Of a stretch of DNA of 64,000 nucleotides, positions 23,880 to 31,919 are shown piece after piece. The notes under the pieces are model-generated. The model was not told where the DNA came from. It ran no database searches and saw only the letters and a program-made list of their open reading frames with translations. The DNA comes from CAVQZA01 sp963718355 (GTDB taxonomy: Bacteria > Actinomycetota > Thermoleophilia > Gaiellales > Gaiellaceae), in assembly GCA_963718355.1 (NCBI GenBank), contig CAVQZA010000002.1:70210-134209 (forward strand). The letters run 5' to 3'. Position 1 is the stretch's first letter; each line of letters starts with the position of its first letter. Both the position numbers and the translations under genes were made by a program.

Positions 23880-24521
23880 TTGCAGCTCGACGTCTTCACT
23901 CTCGTTCCCCACGCCTTCGCGTGGATGACAGAGCAGCGGCCTCTTGCGGCCGTGCTCGGCTCCGGCCTGGACCTGCGGCTGCTGAGCTATCGCGACTACA
24001 CGCCGCTCAGGAACGGCCAGATCGACGACGAGCCCTACGGCGGCGGCGCCGGGATGCTGCTCCGGGTCGACGTCGTCGCCGCGGCGCTCGACGCCGTCTA
24101 CGGCGAGACGCCGTCGCACCCGGTGATCGCGCTGACGCCGCAGGGCCGCCAGCTGACCCAGGATCTCGTCGAGGAGCTGGCCCTGGAGGAGCGGCTGACG
24201 CTGCTCTCGTCGCGCTTCGAGGGTTTCGACGAGCGCATCGTCGAGAACCTCTGCACCGACGCGATCTCGATCGGCCCCTACGTCCTCTCCGGCGGCGAGC
24301 TGCCGGCGATGGCGCTCGTCGATGCCGTTGCGCGCCGGCTGCCAGGGGCGCTCGCGGCAGGCTCCGGCGAGCGCGAGAGCTTCTCGGCGGAGCTCGGCGG
24401 CGGGCTCGAGCACCCGCACTTCACGCGGCCGCCGGAATTCCGCGGCTGGTCCGTCCCCGAGGTGCTGCTCTCGGGCGATCACGGGCGCATCGAGTCGTGG
24501 CGGCAGGAGCACGTGCGATGA
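23880..24521 (+). CDS. trmD: tRNA (guanine(37)-N(1))-methyltransferase TrmD
   Basis: A 213-residue SPOUT methyltransferase that makes m1G37 in tRNAs to prevent frameshifting. It shows QLDVFTLVPHAF at the start, DDEPYGGGAGMLLR, SIGPYVLSGGELPAM and FTRPPEFRGWSVPEVLLSGDH. The usual CGRYEG(I/V)D segment reads SSRFEGFDERI, and the protein is shorter than the usual 240 or so because the C-terminal helices are trimmed. Start is TTG 23880 without a clear ribosome-binding site. lepB overlaps its stop (ATGA). Confidence 0.94.
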   Translation: MQLDVFTLVPHAFAWMTEQRPLAAVLGSGLDLRLLSYRDYTPLRNGQIDDEPYGGGAGMLLRVDVVAAALDAVYGETPSHPVIALTPQGRQLTQDLVEELALEERLTLLSSRFEGFDERIVENLCTDAISIGPYVLSGGELPAMALVDAVARRLPGALAAGSGERESFSAELGGGLEHPHFTRPPEFRGWSVPEVLLSGDHGRIESWRQEHVR

Positions 24522-25144
24522 GAGACCCGCTCGGCAAGCTCTTCCCGAACATGTCGCACGGCTGGCGGGTCGCGCTCGACTGGATCTTCACGATCATCGG
24601 CGCGATCGCCGTTGTGCTGGTGATCAAGGCGTACGTCGTCAACCCGTATCGGATCCCGTCCTCGTCGATGGAGCCGACGCTCCACTGCGCGCGTCCCGGC
24701 CTCGGCTGCGAAGCGCGGTTCTCGGATCGCGTGCTCGCGAACCGCTTCATCTTCCGCTTCCGGAATCCGAAGCGCGGCGAGATCATCGTCTTCAAGACGC
24801 CGCCGCTCGCGAAGGAGCGGTGCGGCGCCGGCGGCACGTTCGTGAAGCGGCTGATCGGGCTACCCGGCGAGGCGTGGAGCGAGGTGAACGGCTACGTCTA
24901 CATCAACGGCAAGAAGCTGAACGAGCCGTACGTGAAGCCCGGCCGCCGCGACTTCCAATCGCACAAGATGACCGATATCCCGCCGGGCGGCTTGAAGAGG
25001 ATCCCGAAGGGCTACTACCTGATGATGGGCGACAATCGCGCCCAGTCGTGCGACTCGCGCGTCTGGGGCCTCGTGCCGCGTAAGAACCTGATCGGCAACG
25101 TCTTCTTCACCTACTGGCCACCGAACCGCATCTCGTTCCACTGA
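24518..25144 (+). CDS. lepB: Signal peptidase I
   Basis: A 208-residue membrane serine protease that removes signal peptides. One transmembrane helix (about 21-41) is followed by the catalytic Ser50 in PSSSMEPTL and Lys110 in TFVKRLIGLPGE; box E appears as MGDNRAQSCDSR. Overlap with trmD is 4 bases. A cysteine-bearing insertion (HCARPGLGCEARF) follows the Ser box. It would process the secreted propellers and the G1 peptidase encoded nearby. Confidence 0.96.
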   Translation: MRDPLGKLFPNMSHGWRVALDWIFTIIGAIAVVLVIKAYVVNPYRIPSSSMEPTLHCARPGLGCEARFSDRVLANRFIFRFRNPKRGEIIVFKTPPLAKERCGAGGTFVKRLIGLPGEAWSEVNGYVYINGKKLNEPYVKPGRRDFQSHKMTDIPPGGLKRIPKGYYLMMGDNRAQSCDSRVWGLVPRKNLIGNVFFTYWPPNRISFH

Positions 25145-25185
25145 TTTCGCTAGCATTGTCCCCCGGCCCTTAGGGCCCTCCCCTT

Positions 25186-25830
25186 ATGAGCACCGTCATC
25201 GAGAACCTCGAGCGCGCCCAGCTGCGCAAAGGCATTCCGCAGTTCAAGGCGGGGGACACCGTGCGCGTCCACTTCAAGGTGATCGAGGGCACGCGCCAGC
25301 GGATCCAGGTGTTCGAGGGGATCGTGCTCAAGCGCCAGGGCGCCGGCTCGCGGGAGACGTTCACCGTCCGCAAGCAGTCGTTCGGCGTCGGCGTCGAGCG
25401 GACGTTCCCGCTCCACTCGCCGAAGATCGACAAGATCGAGGTCGCCGCGATCGGCGACGTGAAGCGCGCGAAGCTCTACTACCTGCGCGAGAAGGTCGGC
25501 AAGAAGGCACGCGTCCGCGAGCTGCGCCAGCACGAGGGCAAGGCCGGTCGCCAGGCCGCGGAGCACGCGGAGGCGCTGGCCGCCGAGCAGGCTGCGGACG
25601 CCCTCGAGGCCGAGCAGGTCGAGGCCGCCGCGCAGCTGGCGGCAGAGCAGGCCGAGGCGCAGGCCGCCGAGGCAGAAGCCCAGGCCGCCGAGGCCGAGGT
25701 CGTCGAGGCCGAGCCCGAGGCCGAAGTCGTGGAGCCCGAGGCGGAGTCCGAGCCCGAGCCCGAAGCCGAAGCACCCGTCGAGCCCGAGGCCGAGGCGCCC
25801 GAGCTCGAGCCCGAGCCGGCACAGAGCTGA
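25186..25830 (+). CDS. rplS: 50S ribosomal protein L19 with long acidic C-terminal tail
   Basis: The protein has 214 residues. The first 115 or so are a standard L19 (RKGIPQFKAGDTVRVHFKV, QVFEGIVLKRQGAGSRETFT, VKRAKLYYLREKVGKKARV). The remaining 100 form a low-complexity tail of Ala, Glu, Pro and Val built from AEAEAQAAEAE and EPEAE-type repeats, strongly acidic. Typical L19 ends near 115-120. The frame stays open with no stop and the tail keeps the codon bias of the gene, so it is probably translated. Its role is unknown. Confidence 0.95.
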   Translation: MSTVIENLERAQLRKGIPQFKAGDTVRVHFKVIEGTRQRIQVFEGIVLKRQGAGSRETFTVRKQSFGVGVERTFPLHSPKIDKIEVAAIGDVKRAKLYYLREKVGKKARVRELRQHEGKAGRQAAEHAEALAAEQAADALEAEQVEAAAQLAAEQAEAQAAEAEAQAAEAEVVEAEPEAEVVEPEAESEPEPEAEAPVEPEAEAPELEPEPAQS

Positions 25831-25867
25831 CACAGATACCGGCCGCGAGGCACGGTATTCTCGCCGG

Positions 25868-26512
25868 ATGGCACGCCGCACCGGCCAGAGGCTCCTCCAG
25901 TTCGACCGCAAGCTCGGCGTGCGCTTCGTCGCGGGTACGGACGAGGCGGGTCGCGGGTCGCTCGCGGGGCCGCTCGTCGTCGCCGGGGTGCTGCTCGACT
26001 ACGCGGAGCTTCGGGAGCATCGCGTCCGGCCGCTCGCGTATCTGAACGACTCGAAGCAGTGCTCGCACGAGCAGCGCGAGGAGCTTTTCGAGGCGGTGCT
26101 CGACTGCGCGACGAAGGTCGCAGTGCGCGTGATCCCGTCCGGCGACATCGACCGCAACGGCCTCCACCGCTCGAATCTCGAAGGCCTCCGCGCGATGCTG
26201 CGCGCTCTCTCGCCCCCGGCCGAGGCCTGTCTCGTCGACGGCTTCCGGCTCGGCCCGACGGCCCCGGAACACCGCGCGGTCGTCGACGGAGACACGAAGA
26301 GCGCCGCAATCGCCGCCGCCTCGATCATCGCCAAGGTCGTCCGTGATCGCGCGATGCGCCGTTTCGACGCGGTCTACCCGCGCTACGGGTTCGCCTCGCA
26401 CGTCGGCTACATCACGCCCGGCCATTCCGCGGCGGTGCGCGCGCATGGCCCGACCGAGATCCATCGCCGCTCGTTCCAGGCCCTCTGCTACGAGGAGTTG
26501 CCTGCGGCGTGA
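25868..26512 (+). CDS. rnhB: Ribonuclease HII
   Basis: A 214-residue enzyme that removes ribonucleotides from DNA. The signature is GTDEAGRGSLAGPLVVAGVL with catalytic Asp25 and Glu26, then Asp124 in CLVDGFRLG and a fourth acidic residue in VVDGDTKSAAIAAASIIAKV. The C-terminus has GYITPGHSAAVRAHGPTEIH, with the family's HxxxxxxxHG(P/x)T-type ending. Its stop overlaps the GTG of yraN. Confidence 0.96.
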   Translation: MARRTGQRLLQFDRKLGVRFVAGTDEAGRGSLAGPLVVAGVLLDYAELREHRVRPLAYLNDSKQCSHEQREELFEAVLDCATKVAVRVIPSGDIDRNGLHRSNLEGLRAMLRALSPPAEACLVDGFRLGPTAPEHRAVVDGDTKSAAIAAASIIAKVVRDRAMRRFDAVYPRYGFASHVGYITPGHSAAVRAHGPTEIHRRSFQALCYEELPAA

Positions 26513-26832
26513 ACCGGGCCGAGCGGCGGGCGGTGTGGCACTACCGTCTGCGCGGCTACCGCATCCTCGGCACCAACGTCTGGGCTGGGCGCAACGAGGT
26601 CGACGTGATCGCGCGCCGCGGCCGGCTGCTTGTGTTCTGCGAGGTGAAGGGGAAGGGCGGAGTCGGCTTCGGCGACCCGCTCGAGATGATCGGCCCCGAG
26701 AAGGCCCGACGTGTACGTCGCGCCGCCGAGGCGTGGCTGGCCGTCCACCCGGAGCTCGCGGGCCTCGAGGTGCGCCTCGACGCCGTCGCCGAGCGAAGCG
26801 GCCGGCTCGAGCGCGTCAGCAACGCGTTCTAG
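26509..26832 (+). CDS. yraN: YraN/UPF0102 endonuclease-like protein
   Basis: A 107-residue protein with the UPF0102 nuclease-like fold. Typical motifs are AVWHYRLRGYRILGTNVWAG, the RNEVDVIARRGRLLVFCEVK segment (restriction-endonuclease-like E/D-x-K active site) and GDPLEMIGPEKARRVRRAA. GTG start overlaps rnhB by 4 bases. The rnhB-yraN-comM-dprA run is conserved; its biochemical role is not settled. Confidence 0.92.
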   Translation: MNRAERRAVWHYRLRGYRILGTNVWAGRNEVDVIARRGRLLVFCEVKGKGGVGFGDPLEMIGPEKARRVRRAAEAWLAVHPELAGLEVRLDAVAERSGRLERVSNAF

Positions 26833-26871
26833 CCAGGAACCGGCCCAGAGTCGTCGAACCTCGTCAGGGCC

Positions 26872-27978
26872 GTGGCCCCGACGCAGGATGCCCTCTACGC
26901 CGAGATCGACCTCGAGCTTTCGTGGTCCGAAGCCGCCCTGCCCGAACGCGTCCGTACCAAGCACGTCCACCGGCTCCATCCGTACCTCGGCAAGTACGTG
27001 CCGCAGCTCGTAGAGGCGCTCCTGGCGCGTCACGTGCGACGTGGCGGGCGCGTGCTCGACCCGTTCGCCGGCTCGGGGACGACGCTCGTCCAGTCCCTCG
27101 AATCGGGCCACGACGCAGTCGGCGTCGACGTCGCCGCGTTCAACTGCCTGCTGATGCAGGTCAAGACCGCCGACTACAACCTCTTCGCGCTCGAGCACGA
27201 CATCCGCGACGCGCTCTCCCGCGAGGGCGATCCGGGCAAGCCTTCGCAGTACGTGCACGACTGGTACGAGCCGCGCGCCGCCGAGCAGCTGCTCGCCTTC
27301 CGCTCGCTGATCCCCGACTACGAGCACGCCGACGTGCTGCGCGTGATCCTCGCCCGTGCCGCGCGCTCCGCGCGCCGCACCGCGCATTTCGACCTCGACT
27401 TCCCGCGCAAGCCGCAGGTCGGCGAGTACTGGTGCCACAAGCACAAGCGCACCTGCCGTCCGGTCGAGGACGCCGAGCGCTTTGTCCGGCGCTATGCGCT
27501 CGACACCATCGCGCGGATCAAGGAGTTCGCGCGCGTCCGTGCTCGCAGCCGCTCGGCGGACGTCGTCCACGGCGACGCGCGCGACTGCGAGCTGCCCGGG
27601 GAGTTCGACGGAATCGTCACCTCGCCGCCGTATCCGGGGCTGATCGACTACCACGAGCAGCATCGATGCGCCTACGAGATCCTCGGGCTCGACGACCGGC
27701 GAGCGCTCGAGCTCGGCGCCGCCGCATCCGGGACGAGCCGTACCGCGATCGCTGCGTACGCCGAAGGGATCGCCTCGGTGCTGCGGCGCTCGGCCGAGGC
27801 GCTGCGGCCCGGCGCTCCCGTGGTGATCGTCGTCCACGACAGCCGTGGCCTCTACGACGGCATCCTCGCGCAGGCCGGGCTCGAGCTCGAGCTGCGCTAT
27901 CGCCGCCATGTGAACCGGCGAACCGGCCGTCGCGCGGGCGAGTTCTACGAGGACGTCCTCGTCGCCCGTCCCGCCTGA
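26872..27978 (+). CDS. Orphan DNA methyltransferase (amino-group, N4-cytosine/N6-adenine type)
   Basis: A 368-residue protein. SAM-binding motif I is DPFAGSGTT (63-71) and the catalytic motif IV is TSPPYPGL (SPPY at 251-254), in the order FxGxG then SPPY. SPPY is more often seen in N4-cytosine enzymes. Between them lie about 180 residues including the Cys/His pair region YWCHKHKRTC. No restriction endonuclease or specificity subunit is adjacent. GTG start at 26872 follows yraN by 39 bases. It interrupts the conserved yraN-comM run. A regulatory or self-protecting role is possible. Confidence 0.85.
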   Translation: MAPTQDALYAEIDLELSWSEAALPERVRTKHVHRLHPYLGKYVPQLVEALLARHVRRGGRVLDPFAGSGTTLVQSLESGHDAVGVDVAAFNCLLMQVKTADYNLFALEHDIRDALSREGDPGKPSQYVHDWYEPRAAEQLLAFRSLIPDYEHADVLRVILARAARSARRTAHFDLDFPRKPQVGEYWCHKHKRTCRPVEDAERFVRRYALDTIARIKEFARVRARSRSADVVHGDARDCELPGEFDGIVTSPPYPGLIDYHEQHRCAYEILGLDDRRALELGAAASGTSRTAIAAYAEGIASVLRRSAEALRPGAPVVIVVHDSRGLYDGILAQAGLELELRYRRHVNRRTGRRAGEFYEDVLVARPA

Positions 27979-27997
27979 CCGGCGCTATCGTTCCGGC

Positions 27998-28168
27998 GTG
28001 CAGCTGAAGCTTCCAGCCGCGGTGAGACGCTTCGGCGAGCGTCTGGTCTCGCAGCCGGACGATCCGGAGCAACGCCAGGCCGAGATCGAACGGGAGGCCG
28101 CAGAGGCCGAGAGCCGTCTCGCCGCCGGCGGGCTGGACGCCCACACGAGGCCCGGCCGGTCGGTCTGA
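27998..28168 (+). CDS. Small hypothetical protein (56 aa)
   Basis: A 56-residue ORF: GTG at 27998, TGA at 28166-28168, 19 bases after the methyltransferase stop. It is charged and predicted helical, with AVRRFGERLVSQPDDPEQRQ followed by EIEREAAEAESRLAAGG. No family is recognised. Its frame has the GC-rich third positions of real genes here and it fits the gap between the methyltransferase and the G1 peptidase promoter region. It could be a chance ORF. Confidence 0.4.
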   Translation: MQLKLPAAVRRFGERLVSQPDDPEQRQAEIEREAAEAESRLAAGGLDAHTRPGRSV

Positions 28169-28182
28169 GGCCAGAACCCGCT

Positions 28183-28215
28183 TTCTTACACAGTTCTCAT
28201 CAAGGTTCTGCTTCA
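28183..28215 (+). promoter_or_regulatory. 11-base direct repeats upstream of the G1 peptidase
   Basis: TTCTTACACAG (28183-28193) is followed directly by TTCTCATCAAG (28194-28204), 7 of 11 matching, and then GTTCTGCTTCA with a third TTCT one base out of phase. This resembles PHO-box-like OmpR-family sites. It lies 16-37 bases before the GTG at 28220, so it may overlap the promoter. Confidence 0.45.
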
Positions 28216-28219
28216 CTGA

Positions 28220-29128
28220 GTGGCGGTGGTACGTCTGTTCCTGTCTCTCGCCGCTGCGGTAGCGGCCTCCTTCGTCGTCGCTGTTCCGGCGAATGCAGCG
28301 TTCAACGACGCGCAGTCCAGCACGAACTGGTCCGGGTACGCGATCAGCGCACCGAGCACAACTTTCACCGACGTGAAGGGGACGTGGGTGCAGCCGGCAG
28401 CCGTGTGCCCGCGCGGGAATCGGAGCTTCTCGAGCTTCTGGATCGGCCTCGGCGGCTCGAATCCGGGCACGCAGGGGCTCGAGCAGGCAGGAACGTCGGC
28501 GGACTGCGAGACGAACGGACGGGTGGACTACTACGCGTGGTACGAGCTGATCCCGGCGCCGCCGGTCAGGGTCCCGCTTGCCGTGAATCCGGGCGACACG
28601 ATCACGGCCGACGTCAGTGTCAGCGGCGTGACCGCGTCGTTCACCCTGACTGACGTGACGACCGGGCAAACGTTCACCGGCCAGGACACGATCGACGCGC
28701 TCGATCTCAGCTCAGCCGAATGGATTGCCGAGGCGCCGGCCTCGTGCCCGAGCGGGATCGCCCGAACGTGCATCGTGCTGCCGCTCGCGAATTTCGGCGC
28801 CGTGCAGTTCTCGGCGGCGTCGGCGACCACGTCGGCGACGACCCCGGATCCGGCGACGAACCTGCCCACCACGACCACGTACACCGGCGCCATCTCGGAC
28901 TCGACCTGGTCGTCCACGGCGATCACGATGCAGAACGCCAGGGCCACTACGGCCACGCCGTCCGACCTCTCCGCCGACGGAACCGCGTTCTCCGTGCAGT
29001 GGCTGGCGACCGGCGCTCCCGCCGACAAGGCGAAGGTCGCGGCGAAGCCGAAGGTGAAGCCCAAGGTCAAGCCGAAGGTGAAGCCCAAGCCGAAGCCGAA
29101 GCCGAAGCCGAAGCCGAAGACGACCTAG
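28220..29128 (+). CDS. Secreted G1-family glutamic endopeptidase (eqolisin)
   Basis: The protein has 302 residues. A signal peptide (about 1-27, ending VPANA) precedes a beta-sandwich domain with the eqolisin pattern: STNWSGYAIS, WIGLGG, LEQAGT (catalytic Gln89), YAWYELIPAPP and SAEWIAEAP (catalytic Glu167). A C-terminal tail from about residue 272 repeats Lys-Pro-(Lys/Val) units and is very basic. The family is known from fungi and some bacteria and works at acid pH. GTG start at 28220. The tail may bind anionic wall polymers. Confidence 0.9.
   Translation: MAVVRLFLSLAAAVAASFVVAVPANAAFNDAQSSTNWSGYAISAPSTTFTDVKGTWVQPAAVCPRGNRSFSSFWIGLGGSNPGTQGLEQAGTSADCETNGRVDYYAWYELIPAPPVRVPLAVNPGDTITADVSVSGVTASFTLTDVTTGQTFTGQDTIDALDLSSAEWIAEAPASCPSGIARTCIVLPLANFGAVQFSAASATTSATTPDPATNLPTTTTYTGAISDSTWSSTAITMQNARATTATPSDLSADGTAFSVQWLATGAPADKAKVAAKPKVKPKVKPKVKPKPKPKPKPKPKTT
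29040..29121 (+). repeat. KPKV/KPKP codon repeats in the G1 peptidase tail
   Basis: Tandem 6- and 12-base units built from aagccgaag and gtgaagccc encode the Lys-Pro/Val tail. Both ends are in frame, so this is a coding low-complexity repeat and not an independent element. Confidence 0.7.
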
Positions 29129-29188
29129 ACACGAAGTCGGCACGAAGCCGGCACAGACGCGTGCGCTTTGCGTCCGTAGCTTGGGCTC

Positions 29189-30646
29189 GTGCTCGCACGC
29201 GCGCTGACCCACGCCCTCGTCGGACTCGAGCCTCGCCGCGTCGAGGTCGAGGCGCACCTCCAGCTCGGCGTGCCGGCGTTTGCGATCGTCGGGCTGGCCG
29301 ATCGCGCTTGCCAGGAGGCCAAGGAGCGCGTCCGCAGCGGCATCACCTCGGCGGAGCTGGAATGGCCGCTGCGGCGCATCACGGTCAACCTCGCGCCGGC
29401 AGCGCTGCGCAAGGAGGGATCGGGGTTCGACCTGCCGATCGCGCTCGCCGTGCTCGCCGCGTCGCGTCAGCTACCCGCCGAGGCACTCGACCGTCACGCG
29501 GCGATCGGTGAGCTGGCGCTCGATGGCAGAATCCGCCCGGTCGGCGGCGTTCTCGCGGTGGCGGAGGGCGCGCGGGCGGCCGGACTGACGCGAATCCTCT
29601 GCGCCGCCGAGTCGACGCCCGAGGCGGCCCTGGCGGGAATCGAGCCGGTGCCGGTGCGGCATCTGGCCGAGGTGGCGGCCTACCTTCGCGGCGAGCGCGA
29701 CCCGCTGCCGTATGAGCCGCCGCGAAACGGCCGCGTGCCTCCGGAGCCGCCCGATCTGGCCGACGTGCGCGGCCAGGAGCGCGCGCGGCGGGCGCTCGAA
29801 CTGGCTGCGGCGGGCGGGCACAACCTCTTGCTCGCAGGGCCGCCGGGAACTGGGAAGACGATGCTCGCCCGGCGGCTGCCCGGGATCCTGCCGCCGCTCG
29901 CCGAAGCCGAGGCGATCGAGGTCACGCGCATCCATTCGGTCGCCGGGCTCCTGCGGCCGGAGGCGCCGCTCGTGCTGGCCCCGCCGTTTCGCGCGCCGCA
30001 CCACACCGCGTCGGCGCCCGCGATCGTCGGGGGCGGGCCGGGGCCGCGGCCGGGCGAGGCGAGTCTCGCGCACCACGGCGTCCTGCTCCTCGACGAGCTC
30101 GCCGAGTTCGCCCGGCCCGCGCTCGAGGCGCTCAGGCAGCCGTTGGAGGACGGCGTGATCAGCATCGCGCGCGCCGGCGGCCAGGCGCAGTTCCCGGCGC
30201 GGTTCCAGCTGATCGGAACGATGAACCTGTGCCCGTGCGGCGCGCGTGGCGACCCGGCGGCGGAATGCTCTTGCTCTGCCCAGCGGCTCGCGCGGTTTCG
30301 CGACAAGCTGTCGCGGGCGCTGCTCGACCGGTTCGATCTCATCGTCGCCGTGCCGCGTCCTCGCGCGCGGGAGCTCGGCGGCGCGCCGGGCGAGGCCTCG
30401 GCTGAGGTGCGGCCGCGCGTCGTTGCGGCTCGCGCCCGGCTGCGTCGCGAGCCGGTGAGGCTGACCCGCGAGGCAGACGAGTTGCTGGCGCGCGCGGTCG
30501 AGCGCCTGCCCCTCTCCGGTCGTGGTCGAGCGCGCGTGGCGCGGGTCGCGCAGACCGCGGCCGCGCTCGCCGGCGCCGAGCAAGCGGGGGCCGAGCACGT
30601 CGCGGAGGCGCTGTCTTACCGCGCGCCGTCGGAGCTGGCGCAGTGA
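29189..30646 (+). CDS. comM: ComM/YifB-family AAA+ ATPase
   Basis: The protein has 485 residues. The N-terminal Lon-protease-like domain (about 1-170) includes EVEAHLQLGVPAFAIVGLAD and ITVNLAPAALRKEGSGFDLP. The AAA+ core has Walker A GPPGTGKT (about 218-225), the HHTASAPAIVGGG segment and HHGVLLLDELAEF, with a zinc-type CPCGARGDPAAECSCS insertion. ComM is a helicase that aids branch migration during natural transformation. GTG start at 29189. dprA overlaps its stop. Confidence 0.95.
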   Translation: MLARALTHALVGLEPRRVEVEAHLQLGVPAFAIVGLADRACQEAKERVRSGITSAELEWPLRRITVNLAPAALRKEGSGFDLPIALAVLAASRQLPAEALDRHAAIGELALDGRIRPVGGVLAVAEGARAAGLTRILCAAESTPEAALAGIEPVPVRHLAEVAAYLRGERDPLPYEPPRNGRVPPEPPDLADVRGQERARRALELAAAGGHNLLLAGPPGTGKTMLARRLPGILPPLAEAEAIEVTRIHSVAGLLRPEAPLVLAPPFRAPHHTASAPAIVGGGPGPRPGEASLAHHGVLLLDELAEFARPALEALRQPLEDGVISIARAGGQAQFPARFQLIGTMNLCPCGARGDPAAECSCSAQRLARFRDKLSRALLDRFDLIVAVPRPRARELGGAPGEASAEVRPRVVAARARLRREPVRLTREADELLARAVERLPLSGRGRARVARVAQTAAALAGAEQAGAEHVAEALSYRAPSELAQ

Positions 30647-31668
30647 GCGAGCTCGTGGTCGCCGCGTTCGCCGCCGAGATGGGCGCACACGTGCTCGAGA
30701 TGCCACGGTCGGCGCGGTTCGCGGCCTTCCGGCGACACTTCGACGAGCGGGCGTACCTCGCGGACCTGGCGGCGCGCAGCCTCCGCTTCGTCGGCCGATC
30801 CGGTCGTGAATTCCCGCCTCTGCTCCGTGCGATCCACGATCCGCCGCAAGGCCTCTTCGTGCGCGGGGCCGCCGAGCCGGCCCTGCTCGCACGGACCTCG
30901 GTGGCGATTGTCGGCGCCCGCGCCTGCTCTGCCTACGGGGCGGAGGTGGCGCGGATGCTCGGCCGCGAGCTCGCCGCGGCGGGGCTCGTCGTCGTCAGCG
31001 GGTTGGCACGGGGTGTCGATGCTGCGGCGCATCGGGGCGCGCTCGAGGCCGGCGGCGCAACGGTCGCCGTCCTGGGCTGCGGCATCGACCGCGACTATCC
31101 CGTCGCCCACGCGGGTCTCGCGCGCGAGATCTGCGCGAGCGGCCTCGTCGTCTCGGAGTACGCACCGGGAGTCGAGCCGGCACCGTGGCGGTTTCCGGCG
31201 AGGAACCGGATCATCACGGGCCTCGCCCGGGCGACAGTTGTGGTCGAGGCGCGCGAGCGGAGCGGCGCCCTCATCACCGCCGACCTGGCGCTCGAGGAGG
31301 GCCGGGAGGTGCTGGCCTGTCCGGGCGAGATCACCTCGGCCCTGTCGGCCGGGACGAACCATCTGCTACGACTAGGCGCGACGCCGCTGACCCGTGTGGA
31401 GGACGTGTTCGAGGCGTTCGGGCTCGAGCGCACCGTGGCCGTGTCTCCGCCGACGCTGAGCACGGCGGCGCAACAGGTGCTCGAGCGGCTCGCCGACGCG
31501 CCTGCCGGCATCGACGAGCTCGCTCGCGCGACCGCGCTCGGCGCCGCCGACCTCGCCGTGGCTCTCACTGAGCTCGAGCTCGCGGGTGTCGTCGCCGGCG
31601 CGGACGGGATCTATCGACCCCTCACTTGGGCGATGGAATCGCGCCGAGCGACCGCCGATGATGTCTGA
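30643..31668 (+). CDS. dprA: DNA-processing protein DprA
   Basis: A 341-residue protein that loads RecA on incoming single-stranded DNA during transformation. The Rossmann-like core has VAIVGARACSAYGAEVARML, VSGLARGVDAAAHRGAL, LGCGIDRDYPVAH and FPARNRIITGLARATVVVEA. An N-terminal extension (about 1-65) and a C-terminal winged-helix-like segment (about 275-325, LADAPAGIDELARATAL) are present. GTG start overlaps comM by 4 bases, giving a competence pair. Confidence 0.95.
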   Translation: MSELVVAAFAAEMGAHVLEMPRSARFAAFRRHFDERAYLADLAARSLRFVGRSGREFPPLLRAIHDPPQGLFVRGAAEPALLARTSVAIVGARACSAYGAEVARMLGRELAAAGLVVVSGLARGVDAAAHRGALEAGGATVAVLGCGIDRDYPVAHAGLAREICASGLVVSEYAPGVEPAPWRFPARNRIITGLARATVVVEARERSGALITADLALEEGREVLACPGEITSALSAGTNHLLRLGATPLTRVEDVFEAFGLERTVAVSPPTLSTAAQQVLERLADAPAGIDELARATALGAADLAVALTELELAGVVAGADGIYRPLTWAMESRRATADDV

Positions 31669-31715
31669 AGAGCGGAACGCCAACTGCGGATGCGGCAAAG
31701 AAACGAAAAACACGC

Positions 31716-31919
31716 GTGACGAACCTCCGCCGATACGAGGTGCACATGCGGCTGCGGTTGCGCGTGCTCGCCGAGGACGAGGAACAGGCGGCGCGCATCG
31801 TCGCCGAGGACATCGCCGATCCGATCGCCGGGACGGTGCAGGATCTGCACGCTACGAATGCCCACCTCTCGGGCTGGAGCCTGCACGCGGACGACGTCGT
31901 CGAAGAGCTCGGCGCGTAG
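31716..31919 (+). CDS. Small hypothetical protein (67 aa)
   Basis: A 67-residue protein from GTG 31716, or 57 residues from ATG 31746, which has GAGGTG just upstream. It reads RYEVHMRLRLRVLAEDEEQAARIVAEDIAD and looks like a small alpha/beta fold. The AEDEEQAARIVAEDI segment resembles the dsRBD- or DUF-type proteins that track with competence genes, but no family is recognised. Its stop abuts the stop of the convergent LapA-like gene. Confidence 0.6.
   Translation: MTNLRRYEVHMRLRLRVLAEDEEQAARIVAEDIADPIAGTVQDLHATNAHLSGWSLHADDVVEELGA

Noticed and set aside
25530..25827. rplS tail as a frameshift artefact
   Set aside because: The frame stays the same from the L19 core to the stop, the repeats are in phase, and codon bias matches the gene.
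29189..30646. Naming the ComM gene a magnesium chelatase
   Set aside because: The Lon-like N-terminal domain and the neighbouring dprA identify ComM/YifB; the chelatase label is a historic misannotation.
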